Positions 44,291 to 54,574 of a DNA stretch of 64,000 nucleotides are shown here, one piece after another. Origin of the DNA: Mauremys mutica (Eukaryota; Chordata; Testudines; Geoemydidae); assembly GCF_020497125.1 (NCBI RefSeq), contig NC_059080.1, positions 47,123,563-47,187,562 on the forward strand, written 5' to 3'. The translations under genes and the position numbers were made by a program. Each line of letters starts with the position of its first letter. Positions within the stretch are counted from its first letter, which is position 1. The notes under the pieces are model-generated. The model did not search any database, was not told the origin of the DNA, and saw only the letters and a program-made list of their open reading frames with translations.

Positions 44291-47266
44291 GTGGATCGGA
44301 CACAGGCTTCTCTTAGGGGAGAGTCTGATGATAGAGAATCTCCAGGTTATAGTCAGGAGCAGAGGAATGAGAAGTATAATGTAAGGGCCGGATCAGATGA
44401 TAAACAGTCACATAAAAAAGAATCTGGCACATCAGAAAAAGGCAGGCTAATAAACAGGGACAAGTTTTTAAAGTGCTTGTACACAAATGCCAGAAGTCTA
44501 AATAATAAGATGGGTGAACTAGAGTGCCTTGTGATAAAGGAGGATATAGATATAATAGACATCACAGAAACCTGGTGGACTGAGAGCAATCAATGGGACA
44601 CAATCATTCCGGGGTACAAAATATATCGGAAGGACAGAACAGGCCGTGCAGGGGGAGGAGTGGCACTATATGTTAAAGAAAGTGTAGATTCAAATGAAGT
44701 AAAAATCTTAAGCGAATCCACAGGTTCCATAGAGTCTCTATGGATAGAAATTTCATGCTCTAGTAAAAATATAACAGTAGGGATCTATTATCGACCACCT
44801 GACCAGGACAGTAATAGTGATGATGAAATGCTAAGGGAAATTAGGGAGGCTATCAAAATTAAGAACCTGATAATAGTGGGGGATTTCAATTATCCCCATA
44901 TTGACTGGGAACATTTCACTTCAGGACGAAATGCAGAGATAAAATTTCTCGATACTTTAAATGACTGCTTCATGGAGCAGCTGGTACGGGAACCCACAAG
45001 GGGAGAGGCGACTCTAGATTTAATCCTGAGTGGAGCGCAGGAGCTGGTCCAAGAGGTAACTATAGCAGGACCGCTTGGAAATAGTGACCATAATACAATA
45101 GCATTCAACATCCCTGTGGTGGGAAGAACATCTCAACTGCCCAACACTGTGGCCTTTAATTTCAAAAGGGGGAACTATACAAAAATGAGGGGGTTAGTTA
45201 GACAAAAGTTAAAAGGTACAGTGACTAAAGTGAAATCCCTGCAAGTCGCATGGGCCCTTTTTAAAGACACCATAATAGAGGCCCAACTTCAATGTATACC
45301 CCAAATTAAGAAAAACAGTAAAAGAACTAAAAAAGAGCCACCGTGGCTTAACAACCATGTAAAAGAAGCAGTGAGAGATAAAAAGACTTCCTTTAAAAAG
45401 TGGAAGTCAAATCCTAGTGAGGCAAATAGAAAGGAGCACAAACACTGCCAACTTAAGTGCAAGAGTGTAATAAGAAAAGCCAAAGAGGAGTTTGAAGAAC
45501 GGCTAGCCAAAAACTCCAAAGGTAATAATAAAATGTTTTTTAAGTACATCAGAAGCAGGAAGCCTGCTAAACAACCAGTGGGGCCCCTTGACGATGAAAA
45601 TACAAAAGGAGCGCTTAAAGATGATAAAGTCATTGCGGAGAAACTAAATGGATTCTTTGCTTCAGTCTTCACGGCTGAGGATGTTAGGGAGATTCCCAAA
45701 CCTGAGCTGGCTTTTGTAGGTGACAAATCTGAGGAACTGTCACAGATTGAAGTGTCACTAGAGGAGGTTTTGGAATTAATTGATAAACTCAACATTAACA
45801 AGTCACCGGGACCAGATGGCATTCACCCAAGAGTTCTGAAAGAACTCAAATGTGAAGTTGCGGAACTATTAACTAAGGTTTGTAACCTGTCCTTTAAATC
45901 GGCTTCGGTACCCAATGACTGGAAGTTAGCTAATGTAACGCCAATATTTAAAAAGGGCTCTAGGGGTGATCCCGGCAATTACAGACCTGTAAGTCTAACG
46001 TCGTTACCGGGCAAATTAGTTGAAACAATAGTAAAGAATAAAATTGTCAGACACATAGAAAAACATAAACTCTTGAGCAATAGTCAACATGGTTTCTGTA
46101 AAGGGAAATCGTGTCTTACTAATCTATTAGAGTTCTTTGAAGGGGTCAACAAACATGTGGACAAGGGGGATCCGGTGGACATAGTGTACTTAGATTTCCA
46201 GAAAGCCTTTGACAAGGTCCCTCACCAAAGGCTCTTACGTAAATTAAGCTGTCATGGGATAAAAGGGAAGGTCCTTTCATGGATTGAGTACTGGTTAAAG
46301 GACAGGGAACAAAGGGTAGGAATTAATGGTAAATTCTCAGAATGGAGAGGGGTAACTAGTGGTGTTCCCCAAGGGTCAGTCCTAGGACCAATCCTATTCA
46401 ATTTATTCATAAATGATCTGGAGAAAGGGGTAAACAGTGAGGTGGCAAAGTTTGCAGATGATACTAAACTACTCAAGATAGTTAAGACCAAAGCAGATTG
46501 TGAAGAACTTCAAAAAGATCTCACAAAACTAAGTGATTGGGCAACAAAATGGCAAATGAAATTTAATGTGGATAAATGTAAAGTAATGCACATTGGAAAA
46601 AATAACCCCAACTATACATACAACATGATGGGGGCTAATTTAGCTACAACGAGTAAGGAAAAAGATCTTGGAGTTATCGTGGATAGTTCTCTGAAGATGT
46701 CCACGCAGTGTGCAGAGGCAGTCAAAAAAGCAAACAGGATGTTAGGAATCATTAAAAAGGGGATAGAGAATAAGACTGAGAATATATGATTGCCCTTATA
46801 TAAATCCATGGTATGCCCACATTTCGAATACTGTGTACAGATGTGGTCTCCTCACCTCAAAAAAGATATTCTAGCACTAGAAAAGGTTCAGAAAAGAGCA
46901 ACTAAAATGATTAGGGGTTTAGAGAGGGTCCCATATGAGGAAAGATTAAAGAGGCTAGGACTCTTCAGTTTGGAAAAGAGAAGACTAAGGGGGGACATGA
47001 TAGAGGTATATAAAATCATGAGTGATGTTGAGAAAGTGGATAAGGAAAAGTTATTTACTTATTCCCATAATACAAGAACTAGGGGTCACCAAATGAAATT
47101 AACAGGCAGCAGGTTTAAAACAAATAAAAGGAAGTTCTTCTTCACGCAGCGCACAGTCAACTTGTGGAACTCCTTACCTGAGGAGGTTGTGAAGGCTAGG
47201 ACTATAACAATGTTTAAAAGGGGACTGGATAAATTCATGGTGGCTAAGTCCATAAATGGCTATTAG
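44291..47266 (+). pseudogene. CR1 ORF2: endonuclease and reverse transcriptase, single in-frame TGA
   Basis: ORF2 nicks the target and reverse-transcribes the LINE RNA. From 'MDRTQAS' the frame carries the endonuclease ('LYTNARSLNNKMGELE', 'DITETWW', 'GDFNYPHIDW', 'GNSDHNTIAF'), then the RT with 'KSPGPDGI', 'VTPIFKKGSRGDPGNYRPVSL', YLDFQKAFD (633-641), 'GVPQGSVLGPILFN' and FADD (721-724). TGA at 46787-46789 ends it at codon 833. The same frame then continues for 158 more codons to TAG 47264-47266, and this tail matches other CR1 copies. Only one stop separates this from a 991-residue protein. The stop lies after all catalytic motifs, in the C-terminal 'thumb' and nucleic-acid-binding part. 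Confidence 0.9.
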
Positions 47267-47475
47267 CTAGGATGGGTAAGAATGGTGTCCCTAGCCTCTG
47301 TTCGCAGAGGATGGAGATGGATGGCAGGAGAGAGATCACTTGATCATTGCCTGTTAGGTTCACTCCCCCAGGGGCACCTGGCATTGGCCACTGTCGGTAG
47401 ACAGATACTGGGCTAGATGGACCTTTGGTCTGACCCGGTACGGCCTTTCTTATGTTATGTTCTTATGTTATGTTC

Positions 47476-47792
47476 ATCTGGGCTGGTGAGCGCTCCACGC
47501 TGATCAAACAGGAAATGAAAATTCAAAAGTTCCCGGGGCTTTAACAGGGGAGCAGCTGTTTCCTGTATACCTGGCTGACATGCAGTGGAGTTGAAAGTGA
47601 TCTCCAGAGTGGTCACAGCGGAGCTCTGTGGGACACCTCCCTGACACAACACAGTGTCTACACTATCCCCATGTCAACCCATGGATGTCAAATCAAGCGC
47701 TATGTCTCTCGCGAAGGTGGAGTACAAAAGTTGACTTTACAGGCCACTTAGGTCGGTGGAAGGGACTCAGTAGTGTAGACCCATAAATTATT
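47476..47792 (-). mobile_element. Harbinger copy 2, 5' leader and subterminal region
   Basis: Read in reverse, 'cttttgaattttcatttcctgtttgatcag' and 'gctgtttcctgtatacctggct'-type text parallels 49560-49630 of copy 1. It contains no gene; it is the promoter side of the MYB gene, now 4.6 kb away because of the CR1. Confidence 0.7.
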
Positions 47793-48029
47793 AGATCATA
47801 GAATCATAGAATCTCAGGGTTGGGAAGGGACCTCAGGAGGTCATCTAGTCCAACCCCCTGCTCAAAGCAGGACCAAACCCAACTAAATCATCCCAGCCAG
47901 GGCTTTGTCAAGCCTGACCTTAAAAACCTCTAAGGAAGGAGATTCCACCACCTCCCTAGGTAACCCATTCCAGTTCTTCACCACCCTACTAGTGAAAAAG
48001 TTTTTCCTAATATCCAACCTAAAACTTAA
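47793..48029 (-). mobile_element. CR1 3' fragment inside the Harbinger copy 2 end
   Basis: 'atcatagaatcatagaatctcagggttgggaagggacctcaggaggtcatctagtccaaccccctgctcaaagcagg' is the CR1 3' end in reverse. It stops at 'tccaacctaaa', after which Harbinger terminal sequence resumes. Confidence 0.85.
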
Positions 48030-48071
48030 CAGGGCTTATGTCAACCTAAGTTTGTAGTGTAGACCAATAGA

Positions 48072-48565
48072 TTCAGAGATTCCATGGCCAGAAGGGACCA
48101 TTGTGATCATCTAGTCTTATGTCTATATAACACAGGCCAGAGATCTGCCCCGAAATAATTCCTAGAGCAGATCTTTTAGAAAAACAACCAGTCTTTATTT
48201 TAAAACTGTCAGTTATGTAGTATCCACACAACCCTTGGTAAATAGTTCCAGTGGTTAATTACTCTCACTGTAAAAAATATACGCCTTATTTCCAGTCTGA
48301 ATTTATCTAGCTTCAACTTCCAGCCACTGGATTGGGTTAGACCTTTTTCTGCTAGCTTGAAGAGCCCATTATTAAATATTTATTCACCATGTAGGTATTA
48401 TAGACTGTAATCAAGCCCCACCCCCTTTGTTAAGCTAAATAATTGAGCTCCTTGAGTCTATCACTATGAGGCAGGCTTTCTAACCCTTTAATCATTCTGG
48501 TGGCTCTTCTCTGAAGCCTCTCTAATTTATCAACATCCATCTTAAACTGTGAACACCAGAACTGG
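48072..48565 (-). mobile_element. CR1 LINE 3' fragment
   Basis: 'ccatggccagaagggaccattgtgatcatctagtc' through 'ggtggctcttctctgaagcctctctaatttatcaacatcc' is a CR1 3' region in reverse, the same subfamily as 15126-15500. It abuts the right end of Harbinger copy 2. Confidence 0.85.
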
Positions 48566-48897
48566 ACACAGTATACCAGCAGCATTCACTCTGTTTCTCT
48601 CACTGCAGGATACAGCTCCCATTGAAGTCAATGGGTGCAAGTCATATCCACTAGCAAGGGAATGGGGTTCCTTACAATGTAATCTCTCAATACAGACATT
48701 TTTGTGTCTTGAATTTTCTGAGGGCAAAGAGCTGGGGCAGTAATTATTGTTGAGCACAATTAATGTCACGTAGATATCTGAGTATCTGACTGGGCCTTTG
48801 AGTAATCTAATTAGACATATAAATTACCCAAATTGCACCCACAGATAATTGTAGCTGCAGAATTTCACCCACAATTATTTGTGCCTGGCACTAATAG
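48566..48897. other. Unassigned spacer
   Basis: A short 'cagctcccattgaagtcaatggg' block (48608 on) is an old palindromic motif frequent in reptile DNA. Nothing else is recognised. Confidence 0.4.
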
Positions 48898-49105
48898 TAG
48901 AGTATTGTTGTAGCTGTGTTGGTCCCAAGATATTAGAGAGAAAAGACAGGTGAGATATTACATCTTTTATTGGACCAACTTCTTTTGGTGAAAGAGACAA
49001 CTTCCAAGCTACACAGAACTCTTCTTCAGGTCAAAGAGCCATGTGTAAGCTCAAAAGCTTGTCTTTTTCACCAAAAGAAGTTGGTCCAATAACAGAGATT
49101 AATTC
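48898..49105. mobile_element. Penelope-type terminal repeat with an inverted partner
   Basis: 'gttgtagctgtgttggtccc' followed by 'ttattggaccaacttcttttggtgaaagagac' (48969-49000) is mirrored by 'gtctttttcaccaaaagaagttggtccaataa' (49062-49093). This text resembles a Penelope-like element end of a different family from the one at 59.6 kb. The family call is from memory. Confidence 0.5.
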
Positions 49106-49650
49106 ACTCTCCTTGTCTCACAAATAATAGAATCCATCTTCTGAAAATCTGGCTCAGAGATCCAAACTGTGCCCTTGTTTACACAACCCCATTAACATGA
49201 CTGAAGTAGTCTGGGTCCAGTGAAGTAGAACTTGGTCCAAAGAAAGCCATGGGCAGAGTCCTTGTACTTGTGAATTACACCACAAGTGTCTTAGCCCTGG
49301 TCTATACTATGAGTTTAGGTCAAATTTAGCAGTGTTAGATCGATTTAACCCTGCACCCGTCCACACGATGAAGCCATTTTTATCGACTTAAAGGGGTCTT
49401 AACATCAATTTCTGTACTCCTCCCCGATGAGGGGATTAGCGCTGAAATCGACATTGCCAGGTCAAATTTGGGGGTAGTGTGGATGCAATTTGATGGTATT
49501 GGCCTCCGGGAGCTATCCCAGAGTGCTCCATTGTGACTGCTCTGGACAGCACTCCCAACTCAGATGCACTGGCCAGGTAGACAGGAAAAGCCCTGCAAAC
49601 TTTTGAATTTTATTTCTTGTTTGGCCAGTGTGGTGAGCTGATCAGCACAG

Positions 49651-50231
49651 GTGACCATGCAGAGCTCATCAGCAGAGGTGACCATGGAGTCCCAGAATTG
49701 CAAAAGAGCTCCAGCATGGACTGAACAGGAGGTACTGGATCTGATCACTGTATGGGGAGATGAATCTGTGCTATCAGAACTCAGTTCCAAAAGACAAAAT
49801 GCCAATATAGTTGAAAAAATCTCCAAGGGCATGAAGGGCAGAGGCTATAACAGGAACCTGCAGCAGTGCTGCATGAAACTTAAGGAACTCAGGCAAGCCT
49901 ACCAAAAAAACAAAGAGACAAACGGCCACTCCAGGTCAGACCCCCAGACATGCCACTTCTATCATGAACTGCATGTAATTCTAGGGGATGCCCCTACAAC
50001 TACCCCACCCCCGTGCATGGACTGTCTCACACAAGGAAGTATCACGCAACAGGGATGAGGATTTTGGGGATGAGGAAGATGAGGAGGAGGAAGTTGAAGA
50101 TAGCGCACAGCAGGCAAGTGGAGAAACCATTCTCCCCGACAGCCAGGAACTATTTATCACCCTGGAGACATTACCCTCCCAACCTTCCCAACCCAGGCTC
50201 CCGGACCTTGAAGGCAGAGAAGGCACCTCTG
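49651..50231 (+). pseudogene. Harbinger MYB-like gene copy 1, exon 1
   Basis: The product is the element's MYB/SANT-like DNA-binding partner of the transposase. The exon encodes 'APAWTEQEVLDLITVWGDE' (first SANT helix and its Trp), 'IVEKISKGMKGRGYNRNLQQCCMKLKELRQAYQKNKE' and 'CHFYHELHVILG'. An acidic region 'DFGDEEDEEEEVED' follows in a second frame, so a small indel lies near 50020-50040. The exon ends at CTCTG|GTGAGT with the donor GT at 50232-50233. I start at ATG 49651, but ATG 49684 (in 'ccATGG' context) is equally possible. Confidence 0.8.
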
Positions 50232-50645
50232 GTGAGTGTACCTTTGTAAATATAATACATGGTTTAAAAGCAAGCGTGTTTAATGATTCATTTGCCCTGA
50301 AGACTTGGGATGTATTCGCGGCCACTAAAGCTACTGGAATGCAGTCAAGCAACATCCTCAGGAGAGTGATATCATTCATGGTCACCTGGTTGAAATAGGG
50401 GAATTTTATTAAGGGGACATTCAGAGGTGGCCATTCCTACTGTGCCTGTGGCTGAAAAGAAACCATCCCTGCTGTTAGCCACATGGTGCGGGAAGGGATG
50501 AAGTGATCATCCCAGACAATTCGGGGGGTGGGGGTGGTTAGTTGGGTTTGTGCTGCACGTTAACCCGAAAACCACAGCCCCTCCTTTTAAATGGCCAACC
50601 CATTTTAAATGGTCAACCCAACTCTCCCTTTTTTTCCTCCCGCAG

Positions 50646-51154
50646 CTGCAAATGTTTCAACGCTCCCCCTATCATCTCTGTCCCAGAGGCTAGCGCAGAT
50701 AAGAAGGCGAAAAAAATGCACTCACGATGAAATGTTCTCTGAGCTCATGCATTCCTCCTGCACCGAAAGAGCCCAGCAGAATGCGTGGAGGCAGACAATG
50801 TCAGAGTCCAGGAAAGCACAAAATGAACACGAGGACAGGAGGGATGCGTGAGAGGATAGATGGCTGGAGCAAGAGGAGCGGTGGCGGCAGTGTGATGAGA
50901 GGAGGCAGGCTGCAATGCTGAGGCTACTGGAGGATCAAACTGATATGCTCCGGCGTATGGTTGAAGTGCAGGAAAGGCAGCAGGAGCACAGACTGCCGCT
51001 GGATCCCCTGTGTAATCAACCGCCCTTCTCCCCAAGTTCCATTGCGTCCTCACCCAGACGCCCAAGAACGTGGGCGGGGGGCCTCTGGGCACCCAACCAC
51101 TCCACCCCAGAGGATTGCCCAAGCAATAGAAGGCTGGCATTCAATAAGTTTTGA
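50646..51154 (+). pseudogene. Harbinger MYB-like gene copy 1, exon 2
   Basis: A pyrimidine tract 'ccctttttttcctcccgcag' ends at 50645 and the exon opens in the frame left by the donor, giving a 414-bp intron. It encodes 'SLSQRLAQIRRRKKCTHDEMFSELMHSS', then a TGA at 50849-50851. The same frame continues to a coiled segment 'MLRLLEDQTDMLRRMVEVQERQQEHR' and stops at TGA 51152-51154. AATAAA follows at 51267-51272. The matching exon pair in copy 2 supports the splice sites. Confidence 0.75.
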
Positions 51155-51266
51155 AGTGCGGTGTGGCCTTGTCCTTTCCTCCTCCACTACCCCAACCGGT
51201 GCTTCCCTCCTCCACCACCCCTCCCGGGCTATCTTGGCAGTTATCCCTCTATTTCTGTGACTAATT

Positions 51267-51306
51267 AATAAAGAATGCATGAATTTGAAACAACAATGAC
51301 TTTATT
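51267..51306. terminator. Convergent polyadenylation signals
   Basis: AATAAA reads on the plus strand at 51267-51272 for the MYB-like gene and on the minus strand at 51306-51301 for the transposase. They are 28 bases apart, so the two transcripts would overlap at their 3' ends. Confidence 0.75.
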
Positions 51307-51413
51307 GCCTCTGCAAGCAGTGATCGAAGCGGGGAGGGGAGGGTGGTTGGCTTACAGGGAAGTAGAGTGAACCAAGGGGCCGGGTTTTCATCAAGGAGAA
51401 ACAAACAGAACTT

Positions 51414-52960
51414 TCACACTGTTGCCTGGCCAGTCATGAAACTGGTTTTCAAAGCTTCTCTGATGTGCAGCATGCCCTGCTGTGCAATTCTAACCACCAT
51501 GGTGTGGGGCTGCATGTAATCAGCAGCCAGACGATTTGCCTCAACCTCCCACCCCATCATAAACGTCTCCCCCTTACTCTCACAGATACTGTGGAGCACA
51601 CAGCAAGCAGTAATAACGATGGGAATATTGGTTTCGCTGTGGTCTAACTGAGTCAGTAAACTGCACCAGCACACTTTTAAACGTCCAAATGCACATTCTA
51701 CCACCATTCTGCACTTGTTCAGCCTATAGTTGAACAGCTCCTGACTACTGTCCAGGGTGCCTGTGTACAGCTTCATGAGCCATGGCATTAAGGGGTAGGC
51801 TGGGTCCCCAAGGATAACTATAGGCCTTTCAACATCCCCAGTGGTTATTTTCGGGTCTGGAAAGTAAGTCCCTTGCTGCAGCTGTTCAGACAGACCAGAA
51901 TTCCTGAAGATGCGAGTGTCATGTACCTTTCCCGGCCATCCCACATTGATTTTGGTAACATGTCCCTTGTGATCCACCAGTGCTTGCAGCACCATTGAAA
52001 AGTACCCCTTGCAATTTATGTACTGGCTGCCTTGGTGCTCCAGTCCCAAGATAGGGATATGGGTTCCGTCTATCGCCTCACCACAGTTAGGGAATCCCAT
52101 TGCAGCAAAGCCATCCACTATGACCTGCACATTTCCAAGAGTCACTATCCTTGATAGCAGCATCTCAGTGATCACAGCAGCCCCCACAGTAGATTTGCCC
52201 ACTCCAAATTGATTCCCAACTGACCGGTAGCTGTCTGGCATTGCAAGCTTCCACAGGGCTATCCCCACTCGCTTATGAACTGTGAGGGCTGCTCTCATCT
52301 TGGTATTCTTGCACTTCAGGGCAGGGGAAAGCAAGTCACAAAGTTCCATGAAATTGCCCTTATGCATGCGAAAGTTTTGCAGCCAGGGGTGGCTCCAGAC
52401 CCCAGCACACCAAGCGCGTGCTTGGGGTGGCATGCCACGGGGGGCGCTCTGCCGGTCGCCGGGAGGGCAGCAGGCAGCTCCGGTGGACCTCCCGCAGGCG
52501 TGTCTGCGGAGGGTCCGCTGGTCCCGCGGCTTCGGTGGAGCATCCGCAGGCATGCCTGCGGGAGGTCTACCGGAGCCGCGGGACAGGCAACCGGCAGAGC
52601 GCCCCCCGCGGCATGCCGCTGTGCTTGGGGTGGCGAAATGGCTAGAGCCGCCCCTGTTTGCAGCCACTGGAAAACTGGGAATCATCCCAGACATGCAACA
52701 CTATGTTATCCCACCAGTCTGTGCTTGTTTCCCGGGCCCAGAATCAGCATTCCACGGCATAAACCTGCCCCATTACCACCATGATGTTAAAATTGCCAGG
52801 GCCCATGCTTTGAGAGAAATCTGTGTCCATGTCCTCATCAATCTCGTCACCGCGCTGCCATTGCCTCCTCGCCTGCTTTTGCAGGTTCTGGTGCTGCATA
52901 TACTGCAGGATAATCATAGAATCATAGAATTCAAGATCAGAAGGGACCATTATGATCATC
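51414..52960 (-). pseudogene. Harbinger transposase copy 1, split by a hAT element and a CR1
   Basis: The minus-strand frame encodes a DDE transposase of the HARBI1-like (DDE_Tnp_4) group. Visible parts are a helix-turn-helix-like 'KRVGIALWKLAMPDSYRSVG', first Asp in 'AIDGTHIPI', second Asp in 'LGDPAYPL', and Glu in 'VECAFGRLK'. The C-terminal part from '[16 protein letters not shown]' to the stop at 51414 is uninterrupted. At 52376-52664 a hAT element plus its 8-bp duplication (281 bp in all) shifts the frame. The natural upstream part ('RRQWQRGDEIDEDMDTDFSQSM', ...) lies in another frame at 52744-52890. Further upstream a CR1 (52915-54569) separates the first residues ('MEPAQITVAVMSIVNTSRII', about 54570-54630). 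Confidence 0.88.
52384..52656. mobile_element. hAT miniature element (273 bp) inside the transposase gene
   Basis: The ends CAGGGGTGGCTCCAGA and CAGGGGCGGCTCTAGC (in reverse) are inverted repeats. TTTGCAGC flanks both sides exactly (52376-52383 and 52657-52664). The interior is a GC-rich near-palindrome. It leaves open frames on both strands, so the 426-codon frame reported across it is a chimera of transposon and guest. Confidence 0.9.
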
Positions 52961-54569
52961 TAGTCTGACCTCCTGCAAGATGCAGGCCACATTAGCCGAT
53001 CTACCCACTCTTTTAGCAAGCGACCCCTGCCCCATGCTTCGGAGGAAGGCGAAAAACCTCCAGGGACACTGCCAATCTGCCCTGGAGGAAAATTCCTTCC
53101 CGACCCCAAATATGGCGGTCAGCTGAACCCCGAGCATGCGGGCAAGACTCTCCAGCCATACCCTCTGAAAGAGGTTAAGAATATCATATCATTGACCCAA
53201 TTTGACCCAATTAAGTACCAGTTCGGCACTTAATTGACCTATTGACTACGCCCGTTATCCTATTATACCATCTCCTCCATAAACTTATCTAGCTTAATCT
53301 TAAAGTCATGGAGGTCCTTCGCCCCTACTGTTTCCCTCGGTAGGCTGTTCCAGTATTGCACTCCCCTGATGGTTAGAAACCTTCGTCTAATTTCAAGCCT
53401 AAATTTCCTGACTGACAATTTATATCCGTTTGTCCTCGTGTCTACATTAGCACTGAGCTGAAATAATTCCTCTCCTTCCCTGGTATTTATCCCTCTGATA
53501 TATTTAAAGAGTGCAATCATATCTCCCCTTATCCTTCTTTTGGTTAAGGAAAACAAACCGAGCTCCTCAAGTCTCCTGTCATACGACAGGCCTTCCATTC
53601 CTCGGATCATTCTAGTGGCCCTTCTTTGTACCCGTTCCAGTTTTAACTCATCCTTCTTAAACATGGGAGACCAAAACTGCACACAATACTCCAAATGAGG
53701 TCTCACCAACGCCTTATATAACGGGACTAGCACTTCCTTATCCCTACTGGAAATACCCCGCCTAATGCAACCCAAGACCGCATTAGCTTTTTTAACGGCC
53801 ACATCACATTGCCTACTCATAGTCATCCTACGATCAACCAGGACTCCCAGGTCCTTCTCCTCCTCCGTTACTTCCAACTGGTGCGTCCCTAGCTTATAAC
53901 TAAAATTCTTGTTAGTCATCCCTAAATGCATAACCTTACACTTCTCACTATTGAATTTCATCCTGTTACTAATACTCCAGTTTACAAGGTCATCCAAATC
54001 TCCCTGGAGGATATCCCGATCCTTCTCCGAATTGGCAATACCTCCCAACTTGGTGTCGTCCGCAAACTTTATCAGCCCACTCCTACTCTTGGTTCCCAGG
54101 TCAGCAATAAATAGATTGAATAAAATAGGACCCAAAACCGAACCTTGAGGAACTCCACTGGTAACCCCCCTCCAACCCGACAGTTCCCCTTTCAGTACTA
54201 CCCTCTGCAGTCTCCCCTTTAACCAACTCCTTATCCACCTCTGGATTTTCATTTCGATCCCCATCTTTTCCAATTTAACCAATAATTCCTCATGCGGTAC
54301 CGTATCAAACGCCTTACTGAAATCCAGATATATTAGATCCACCGCATTTCCCTTGTCTAAGAAATCTGTTACTTTCTCAAAGAAGGAGATCAGATTGGTT
54401 TGGCACGATCTACCTTTCGTAAATCCATGCTGTAATCTATCCCAGTTGTCATCGGCCTCCTGCTCCTTAACCACTCTCTCTTTCAAAATTTTTTCCATTA
54501 CTTTGCACACTACAGATGTTAAACTAACAGGCCTGTAGTTACCCGGGTCACTTTTTTTCCCCTTCTTGA
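52915..54569 (-). mobile_element. CR1 LINE (1.65 kb) inside Harbinger copy 1
   Basis: The CR1 3' tail (repeats of 'atcataga') begins at 52915 and the 5'-truncated end is at about 54569. The 5-mer ataat occurs at both junctions (52910-52914 and 54570-54574), either a short duplication or microhomology. The Harbinger transposase reading resumes across the two edges. Confidence 0.9.
53263..54510 (-). CDS. CR1 ORF2 C-terminal part, open RT frame (415 aa, 5' truncated)
   Basis: This is the reverse transcriptase end of CR1 ORF2. The open frame has 'YLDFSKAFDTVPHEELL' (first catalytic Asp), 'GVPQGSVLGPILFNLFIADL', 'FADDTKLGG' (FADD catalytic box) and the C-terminal 'RRATRMIRGMEGLSYDRRLEELGLF' and 'RNSLPRETV'-like region to the natural stop. 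The endonuclease and N-terminal RT are absent because the insertion is 5' truncated. The lack of any stop in 415 codons shows that the insertion is recent. It cannot move on its own. Confidence 0.88.
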   Translation of the reverse strand: MCKVMEKILKERVVKEQEADDNWDRLQHGFTKGRSCQTNLISFFEKVTDFLDKGNAVDLIYLDFSKAFDTVPHEELLVKLEKMGIEMKIQRWIRSWLKGRLQRVVLKGELSGWRGVTSGVPQGSVLGPILFNLFIADLGTKSRSGLIKFADDTKLGGIANSEKDRDILQGDLDDLVNWSISNRMKFNSEKCKVMHLGMTNKNFSYKLGTHQLEVTEEEKDLGVLVDRRMTMSRQCDVAVKKANAVLGCIRRGISSRDKEVLVPLYKALVRPHLEYCVQFWSPMFKKDELKLERVQRRATRMIRGMEGLSYDRRLEELGLFSLTKRRIRGDMIALFKYIRGINTREGEELFQLSANVDTRTNGYKLSVRKFRLEIRRRFLTIRGVQYWNSLPRETVGAKDLHDFKIKLDKFMEEMV

Positions 54570-54574
54570 ATAAT

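Larger units (their letters stand above)
42853..47475 (+). mobile_element. Full-length CR1 LINE inserted in Harbinger copy 2
   Basis: The element has a 5' UTR with a repeated 40-bp unit, an intact ORF1, an ORF2 with one in-frame stop, and a 3' UTR ending in the tandem 'ttcttatgttatg' repeat at 47457-47475. At 4.6 kb it is the longest CR1 in the window. It lies in the 5' region of the copy-2 MYB gene, whose leader resumes at about 47476 in reverse. I see no target duplication, which is usual for CR1. Confidence 0.93.
39556..48070 (+). mobile_element. Harbinger (PIF) DNA transposon copy 2, hosting two CR1 insertions
   Basis: The left terminus reads GGCTATGCCTACATTATAAAG and the right, in reverse, CTATTGGTCTACACTACAAAC, both of the Harbinger 'GTCTACACTA' type. 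The transposase reads on the plus strand and the MYB-like gene on the minus strand, pointing at each other. Guests are a full-length CR1 (42853-47475) and a CR1 fragment (47793-48029). Without them the element is about 3.7 kb. The subterminal segment at 47560-47640 matches, in reverse, that of copy 1 at 49485-49590. Target duplication is not clear (ata and att). Confidence 0.8.

Noticed and set aside
45289..45822. 177-codon minus-strand ORF
   Set aside because: It is the antisense shadow of CR1 ORF2, Ser/Leu-rich as expected for the reverse of a Lys/Glu-rich frame.
52282..52968. 228-codon plus-strand ORF opposite the Harbinger transposase
   Set aside because: It is the antisense shadow of the transposase and of the palindromic hAT guest.
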